Program-made: the position numbers and the translations under genes
The notes under the pieces: model-generated
The model's database searches: none
What the model saw: the letters and a program-made list of their open reading frames with translations, nothing else
What the model was told of the DNA's origin: nothing
NCBI GenBank assembly: GCA_947062645.1
Contig: CAMSQT010000006.1
Location: forward strand, 1-19,324
Direction of reading: 5' to 3'
Length of the DNA: 19,324 nucleotides
Source: an uncultured Clostridium sp.
Lineage (GTDB): Bacteria; Bacillota; Clostridia; TANB77; CAG-508
In this document: one piece after another, positions 15,801 to 19,324 of the stretch
How the letters are laid out: each line of letters starts with the position of its first letter
How positions within the stretch are numbered: the stretch's first letter is position 1

Positions 15801-17183
15801 GTGAGCAAGAGAAAAAACAAGAAAAATTAGAACGGTGACTATGGTATTAAGAAAAAGATTTTCACCAAAGAAATGCGAAAAAATTATACAATTTTAATGC
15901 CTCAAATGGCACCAATTCACTTTGAATTACTAGAATCTGCTGTTCGTGCTTCTGGCTATCATGTAGAGCTACTTAGGGAATGCACTATGAAGACAGTAGA
16001 AACTGGCTTAAAATACGTTAATAATGATGCTTGTTATCCTTCCATTTTGGTAACAGGGCAAATGATTGAGGCTCTTCAGTCTGGAAAATATGATTTAAAC
16101 AAAACGGCTTTAATTATGTCTCAAACTGGTGGTGGCTGTAGAGCCACAAACTATATTGGCTTTATCCGTAAGGCTTTAAAGGATGCAGGATTTGAAAATA
16201 TTCCGGTTATTTCCTTTAATATTGTAGGTATGGAAAAGATGCCTGGCTTCAAATTAACCATTCCTTTGGCTGAAAGAATGTTAAAAATGGTGGTTTATGC
16301 TGATTTACTACAAAAAATGCTAACCAAAAATAGAGCTTATGAAGTATATAAAGGCGAAACAAAAAAGCTATTTGACACTTGGATGGAAAAATGCAAAAAA
16401 TTGCTAGAAAAGTCAACTACCAAAGAATTTAAACAAAGTATTTATGATATTGTTAATGACTTTGAAAAAATCGAGCTAGATACATCGGTTCAAAAACCTA
16501 AGGTTGGTATTGTTGGCGAGGTTTTGATTAAATATCATCCTTTTGGTAATAACTTTGTTGCAGACCTGTTAGAAAAAGAAGGAGCTGAAGTAATTTTACC
16601 TGATTTTATGGGATTTGTTAAGTTTATGTGTACCCACAAAGTTACTTTTAATCATTTGCTAAATGTTAGCAAAACATCTTCTAAAGTGATGAAGGCAGCA
16701 ATTAAGTTAATTGATATTTTAGAAAAAGATGTAAAACTTGCTTTAGCGTCTTCTTCTAAAAACTACTTACCACCTTGCGATATTTGGCATTTAGAAGATA
16801 AGGTTAAAGACGTGTTATCAATTGGAAATCAAACAGGTGAAGGATGGTTTTTAACAGCTGAAATGATTGAATATATTGAAAATGACATTCCAAATATTGT
16901 TTGTGTTCAGCCTTTTGCTTGCTTGCCAAATCATGTAGTTGGAAAAGGTGTTATTAAAACAATACGCGAAAAATATCCAGATGCTAATATTTCTCCTATT
17001 GATTATGACCCTGGTGCTAGTGAGGCAAATCAAACAAATCGTATTAAACTTCTTATGACAGTTGCAAAAGATAATTTGAAAACAAAACAAAATAGAAAGC
17101 AGGCTTTGGAGACTGAAAATGAATCGATGTTTTCTGGGATGGGGGCAAAAAACATCGCTACTATTCCTGAAAAAATAGACTAA
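12802..17183 (+). CDS. 2-hydroxyacyl-CoA dehydratase activase-type fusion protein, with five CGG +1 shift sites
   Basis: Large cytoplasmic iron-sulfur protein of the clostridial activase/dehydratase-related family, usually around 1400 residues. Read normally it falls into pieces. Reading five CGGN as Gly gives one 1458-residue protein (4382 bases = 1459 codons plus exactly 5). Domains: ASKHA ATPase 1 (about 12-270) with DVGSTTVKI, ELGGEDAKI and MNGTCAGGTGAFLDQM; ASKHA ATPase 2 (about 331-590) with DAGSTTTKLVLID, VTGYGE, VDIGGQDMKYI and NEACSSGCGSF; a DUF2229-like region from about 681 with GIPRVLNMYEDYPFW and ESVCYPAKLSHGH; and a C-terminal dehydratase-subunit-like region from about 1029 with MPQMAPIHFELL and QTGGGCRATNY. 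ATPase-driven electron transfer is the family's role; the substrate is unknown. It has its own promoter and terminator. Confidence 0.9.
13144..13147 (+). other. CGGA +1 shift site 1 in the activase (Gly115)
   Basis: Context is CTA GGT CGG AGA. Reading CGGA as Gly gives ELGGEDAKI, the conserved ATPase phosphate motif. Confidence 0.88.
13199..13202 (+). other. CGGT +1 shift site 2 in the activase (Gly133)
   Basis: Context is ATG AAC CGG TAC. Reading CGGT as Gly gives MNGTCAG; the Cys of the iron-sulfur loop follows two codons later. Confidence 0.88.
13215..13218 (+). other. CGGT +1 shift site 3 in the activase (Gly138)
   Basis: Four codons after site 2: GCT GGT CGG TAC. Reading CGGT as Gly gives CAGGTGAFLDQM, the family motif. 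Confidence 0.88.
13978..13981 (+). other. CGGT +1 shift site 4 in the activase (Gly392)
   Basis: Context is GTA ACT CGG TTA TGG TGA in frame 0. Reading CGGT as Gly gives SGVTGYGEKLI, the conserved TGYG turn of the second ATPase domain. Confidence 0.88.
15833..15836 (+). other. CGGT +1 shift site 5 in the activase (Gly1010)
   Basis: Context is TTA GAA CGG TGA: frame 0 meets a stop immediately after CGG. Reading CGGT as Gly gives KLEGDYGIKKKIFTKEM and joins the C-terminal domain. Confidence 0.85.
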
Positions 17184-17215
17184 AAAAAACAGAGAATGGC
17201 AATTCTCTGTTTTTT
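17184..17215. terminator. bidirectional terminator between the activase and patatin genes
   Basis: ACAGAGAAT (17189-17197) pairs with ATTCTCTGT (17202-17210) over a GGCA loop, extended by A and T runs on either side. It sits between two convergent stop codons. Confidence 0.85.
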
Positions 17216-17223
17216 GCTTTTCC

Positions 17224-18089
17224 TTATTCTTTTTCAAAGTTCTTTTTTAAAAATTCTTTGGTTTGCTGATATCCTAACTTATATAATTCTTCTATTTTAC
17301 TCATGTCTAACAATCCTACTTTATCGCTTTTGATTTTTAGGATATGTTCTGCTCCTTCCATTTCATATCCTGATAATTCTTTACATAACAATCCAATGGA
17401 ACGTCCTGCTACTTCTACTAGGTTCTTATCACAATTATGGTCTTCACTTTCATCAAACATGATGCTAAGTACCTTTTTGGCTCCTAGTTCTTTTACTTCT
17501 TTCCATGGTACATTTTGACGAATTCCACCATCGATTAATTTTTGGTTTTTATACTGACAAGGTGAAAATACCACTGGATAACTGCAACTGGCTCTTACTG
17601 CTTTTCCTATGTTTATATCATTTATGTATACGTTTTGATTAAAACTATCTTGTCTTACTTGTTTAGAGGTAAAACATATGACATTCCCCTTACATAGTTC
17701 AACACTTGGTATTACTAACGGCATTTTTATATCTGCTATATTTTGTACTTCTTTTGTTTTTGCTATTTTATTGATTAGTTTTTCGATTTGTTTTCCACTA
17801 TTTAGTCCATCTATGTGGATTTGTCCAGTGAATATTAGTCCCAATATTAATTTAAATATATTCTTTATGTCTACATATTTTATTTTTTTACAGTATTTTT
17901 TAAAGATTTTGTACATGTCATCTGCTTGAAAGCCTAATGCATATAGACAGGCTATGATACTCCCGTGATGAGGTTCCTCCTACATAAGAAAATTTGATAT
18001 TTTGCTCTTCTAGGGCTTTGATGGCACCTATATGTGCTGCTCCTTTTACGCCTCCGTCCTGCTAGACAGAGTCCTAGTTTGTTTTCCAT
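17224..18089 (-). CDS. patatin-like phospholipase, with two CGG +1 shift sites
   Basis: Serine lipid acyl hydrolase of the bacterial patatin/RssA type. A naive call starts at 17916 and lacks the active site. From ATG 18089 (AGGAG about 10 bases upstream), reading CGGA 18056-18053 and CGGG 17965-17962 as Gly gives a 287-residue protein (866 bases = 288 codons plus 2). It starts with LCLAGGGVKGAAHIGAI, the Gly-rich oxyanion hole, and continues to GGTSSGSIIACLYALGF, the G-x-S-x-G nucleophile elbow with Ser40. Gly12 and Gly42 are the recoded residues. The catalytic Asp is in LIDGGIRQNVPW. Thus both halves of the active site depend on the shifts. No signal peptide is seen. Role could be membrane lipid turnover; substrate unknown. 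It is convergent with the activase gene. Confidence 0.88.
17962..17965 (-). other. CGGG +1 shift site 2 in the patatin (Gly42)
   Basis: Context is TCA TCA CGG GAG. Reading CGGG as Gly gives GTSSGS, completing the nucleophile elbow two residues after the catalytic Ser40. Confidence 0.88.
18053..18056 (-). other. CGGA +1 shift site 1 in the patatin (Gly12)
   Basis: Context is GCA GGA CGG AGG. Reading CGGA as Gly gives LAGGGVKG, the oxyanion hole. It is the 12th codon from ATG 18089. Confidence 0.88.
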
Positions 18090-18175
18090 TTCTGTCACGC
18101 TCCTTTTTTGTTTTTTCCTTACCTAATTTTATGAATTTTGGGGTGACTTGGTTCTTGATTTTCTAATTTTTTGTT

Positions 18176-18204
18176 ATTTTGAACCTTTCAGAAATCTTTT
18201 ACAA
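18176..18204 (-). promoter_or_regulatory. candidate promoter for the patatin gene
   Basis: On the minus strand TTGTAA (18204-18199), a 17-base spacer and CAAAAT (18181-18176). The -10 is imperfect. It lies back to back with the plus-strand promoter at 18209. Confidence 0.3.
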
Positions 18205-18208
18205 AAAC

Positions 18209-18332
18209 TTGACATATCATAAAAAAATAGTTTACTATAAACAGAAATTTTTAGCAACAGGATAAGTTTTAACAAATTTTCAAAAGAAAAGCCTAGGAAT
18301 CTTATTCATATAAGAATTCCTAGGCTTTTTTC
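18209..18332 (+). ncRNA. possible small RNA (promoter plus terminator, no ORF)
   Basis: TTGACA (18209-18214), an 18-base spacer and TACTAT (18233-18238) would start a transcript near 18245. About 85 bases later a strong terminator ends it (18287-18332). No ORF lies between. This is an inference from promoter-terminator spacing only. Confidence 0.3.
18287..18332. terminator. strong bidirectional terminator
   Basis: AAAAGCCTAGGAATCTTAT (18287-18305) pairs with ATAAGAATTCCTAGGCTTTT with one bulged base and a short loop, followed by T's on the plus strand and preceded by A's. On the minus strand it ends the 18358-18624 gene. Confidence 0.85.
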
Positions 18333-18357
18333 TAACTATTCATTAGAACTTCTTTGG

Positions 18358-18624
18358 TCATCCCATAATGTAAAGTGCCACTACTATAAATAGTATTCCT
18401 ACAATGACATGAACAGCTGATATCAAAAATAGTCCAAACCCTATAATAAGAATAGTACTTAATATCGACCGTCCCATTATTGCGCCCTTCTCCTCTGGAT
18501 TAGGGCAATTGCTTCGCTCAATCATTGCAAATATAATCCCAATTATAACTGCAAAGGTAATAATACATGGTACTATTACAGAACTTATAAGTGACACTCT
18601 TCTTACTACTAGCATAGCAAACAT
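18358..18624 (-). CDS. small membrane protein of unknown family, with an in-frame CGG and no apparent shift
   Basis: I do not recognise it. 88 residues: a hydrophobic segment at about residues 10-35 (SLISSVIVPCIITFAVIIG), a polar loop ERSNCPNPEEKGAIMGR, then a long hydrophobic C-terminal half (about 53-88) that could form two membrane helices. GGGGGT lies 8 bases before ATG 18624, and a strong terminator follows. The codon at 18471-18469 is CGG, but here the hydrophobic protein continues in frame 0; a +1 shift would give GRY and a stop. Codon use differs from the neighbours (CGA, CGG, TCG, GAG-GAG, GGG, TGC), suggesting recent acquisition. If CGG is truly unassigned, this gene would be poorly or differently expressed. 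Confidence 0.7.
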   Translation of the reverse strand: MFAMLVVRRVSLISSVIVPCIITFAVIIGIIFAMIERSNCPNPEEKGAIMGRSILSTILIIGFGLFLISAVHVIVGILFIVVALYIMG

Positions 18625-18743
18625 ACTTAATAACCCCCTTTTGGCTTATTAATAATGACCTTTTACTTGTTACATCAATATTTTAACATGTTTTACATAA
18701 AATAACAAGACCTCTTATAGAGGTTTTACAAAAAAACATTTTC

Positions 18744-18772
18744 TTGAAAGTTATTTATTTTTGTGGTATATT
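18744..18772 (+). promoter_or_regulatory. promoter of the J-domain gene
   Basis: TTGAAA (18744-18749), a 17-base spacer and TATATT (18767-18772). AGAGG (18781-18785) is 9 bases before ATG 18795. Confidence 0.65.
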
Positions 18773-18794
18773 GTTTTAAAAGAGGTTATTTGTT

Positions 18795-19280
18795 ATGGAA
18801 AAAAATTATTATGATATTTTACAAATTAATAAAAATGCTTCTCCTGAAATTGTTGAAAAGGCTTATAAGGTTTTAGCTAAAAAACATCATCCAGATTTGC
18901 AACAAGAGGATGATAAAAAGCAGGCAGAGGATATTTTAAAAGAAATTAATGAAGCCTATGAGGTATTGTCAAATCCTGAGAAAAAGGCGCAGTATGATGC
19001 TATGTTGCTAGAAAAAGAACAAGATGTTTTTAAGACATTTAAAGAAGAGCAAACCACTTCTAATTATGATTCTATACCATATGAAGAGTATGTAAAAGAA
19101 GAACTATTTCAACATCAGCAAGAACAACTTCAGCGTGAACAAAATTTAGTTTATCAAGAGCAGTTGCAACAAGCCAGGGCTAAGGCTTACCATGATGCTT
19201 ATATTCAGGATTTGAAAAATCGTGGTTACAAAATTCGCTATCGAAAGTCTTTAAAAGATTACATAAAAGGATTTGTTTCT
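18795..19280 (+). CDS. J-domain (DnaJ-like) protein, 3' end missing
   Basis: Co-chaperone-type protein: the N-terminal J domain (residues 1-63) has NYYDILQINKNASPEIV, the invariant HPD (KKHHPDL) and EINEAYEVLSNPEKKAQYD. It should stimulate an Hsp70 ATPase. After the J domain comes a Gln/Glu-rich, probably coiled-coil stretch (EELFQHQQEQLQREQNLV), with no Gly/Phe region and no zinc finger in the visible 162 codons, so it is not a classical DnaJ but a class C type. The gene is cut by the adapter at 19281. No in-frame CGG in the genomic part. Confidence 0.9.
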
Positions 19281-19324
19281 AGATCGGAAGAGCGTCGTGT
19301 AGGGAAAGAGTGTTGGATCGAGTG
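19281..19324. other. Illumina P5 adapter read-through, right end
   Basis: Bases 19281-19313 match the reverse complement of the TruSeq read-1 adapter (AGATCGGAAGAGCGTCGTGT and onward to GAGTGT). The next 8 bases, TGGATCGA (19314-19321), sit where the i5 index belongs, and GTG begins the following P5 sequence. Not genomic. Confidence 0.97.

Noticed and set aside
2576..18056. Systematic sequencing or assembly insertion of C before GG
   Set aside because: Not excluded, but disfavoured: such an error should also hit GG in other codon positions (TGG, AGG, NNG GNN), yet all 15 fall at the first base of a Gly codon, on both strands. Raw reads would settle it.
2554..18089. Six pseudogenes by random frameshift
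   Set aside because: All breaks are +1, all at in-frame CGG, all restore a conserved glycine, and no other damage (stops, deletions, other indels) is present. Random decay would not produce this.
18710..18724. Small hairpin ACCTCT-TAT-AGAGGT as a terminator
   Set aside because: Only a 6-bp stem, a short T run, and no upstream plus-strand gene to terminate.
1..19324. tRNA gene for the proposed CGGN decoding
   Set aside because: I looked for T-loop (GGTTCGAATCC-like) signals on both strands and saw none; no tRNA or rRNA gene is in this window.

Overview
The window is AT-rich chromosomal DNA from an endospore-forming, Clostridia-like member of the Firmicutes (Bacillota). The evidence is the gene content: spoIIR, spmA-spmB, a GerMN-domain protein, an AbrB/SpoVT-type regulator beside rsmI and trmN6 (the order around abrB in Bacillus), murA, walJ (yycJ), rlmH and a very large 2-hydroxyacyl-CoA dehydratase activase-type protein. 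The species cannot be named from this. Both contig ends carry Illumina adapter sequence (1-13 and 19281-19324), so about 19.27 kb is biological.

Layout. 14-1534 (-): phosphosugar mutase, cut by the left end. 1664-2916 (-): UDP-sugar pyrophosphorylase. 3015-3494 (-): unknown protein. 3715-4356 (+): spoIIR. 4501-7055 (+): murA, walJ, rlmH. 7418-8544 (-): spmA-spmB. 8672-8926 (+): AbrB-like regulator, convergent with the rsmI/trmN6 operon (8975-10567, -). 10568-11813: very AT-rich stretch with one small ORF. 11814-12374 (-): GerMN protein. 12451-12709: long inverted repeat (MITE-like). 12802-17183 (+): 1458-residue activase. 17224-18089 (-): patatin-like phospholipase. 18358-18624 (-): small membrane protein. 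18795-19280 (+): J-domain protein, cut by the right end.

Main observation. Six genes (UAP, murA, walJ, spmA, the activase and the patatin) look frameshifted when read normally, and two of the spmA/patatin breaks are easy to miss. All 15 breaks share one feature: an in-frame CGG codon. Reading each CGGN as one glycine (or skipping the C and reading GGN as Gly) restores every conserved motif and every expected length. Restored motifs include the MurA PGGC catalytic loop, the patatin oxyanion hole and nucleophile elbow, and the activase cysteine loop. CGT, CGC and CGA are read normally as Arg. Out-of-frame CGG trinucleotides, which are common, cause no shift. The six genes otherwise contain no in-frame CGG. 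One exception exists: a compositionally different small membrane-protein ORF with an in-frame CGG at 18469-18471 that seems to be read without a shift. The pattern suggests that CGG has lost its Arg decoding in this lineage and marks a +1 shift/quadruplet glycine. A systematic sequence artefact is the main competing explanation and can be tested on the raw reads.
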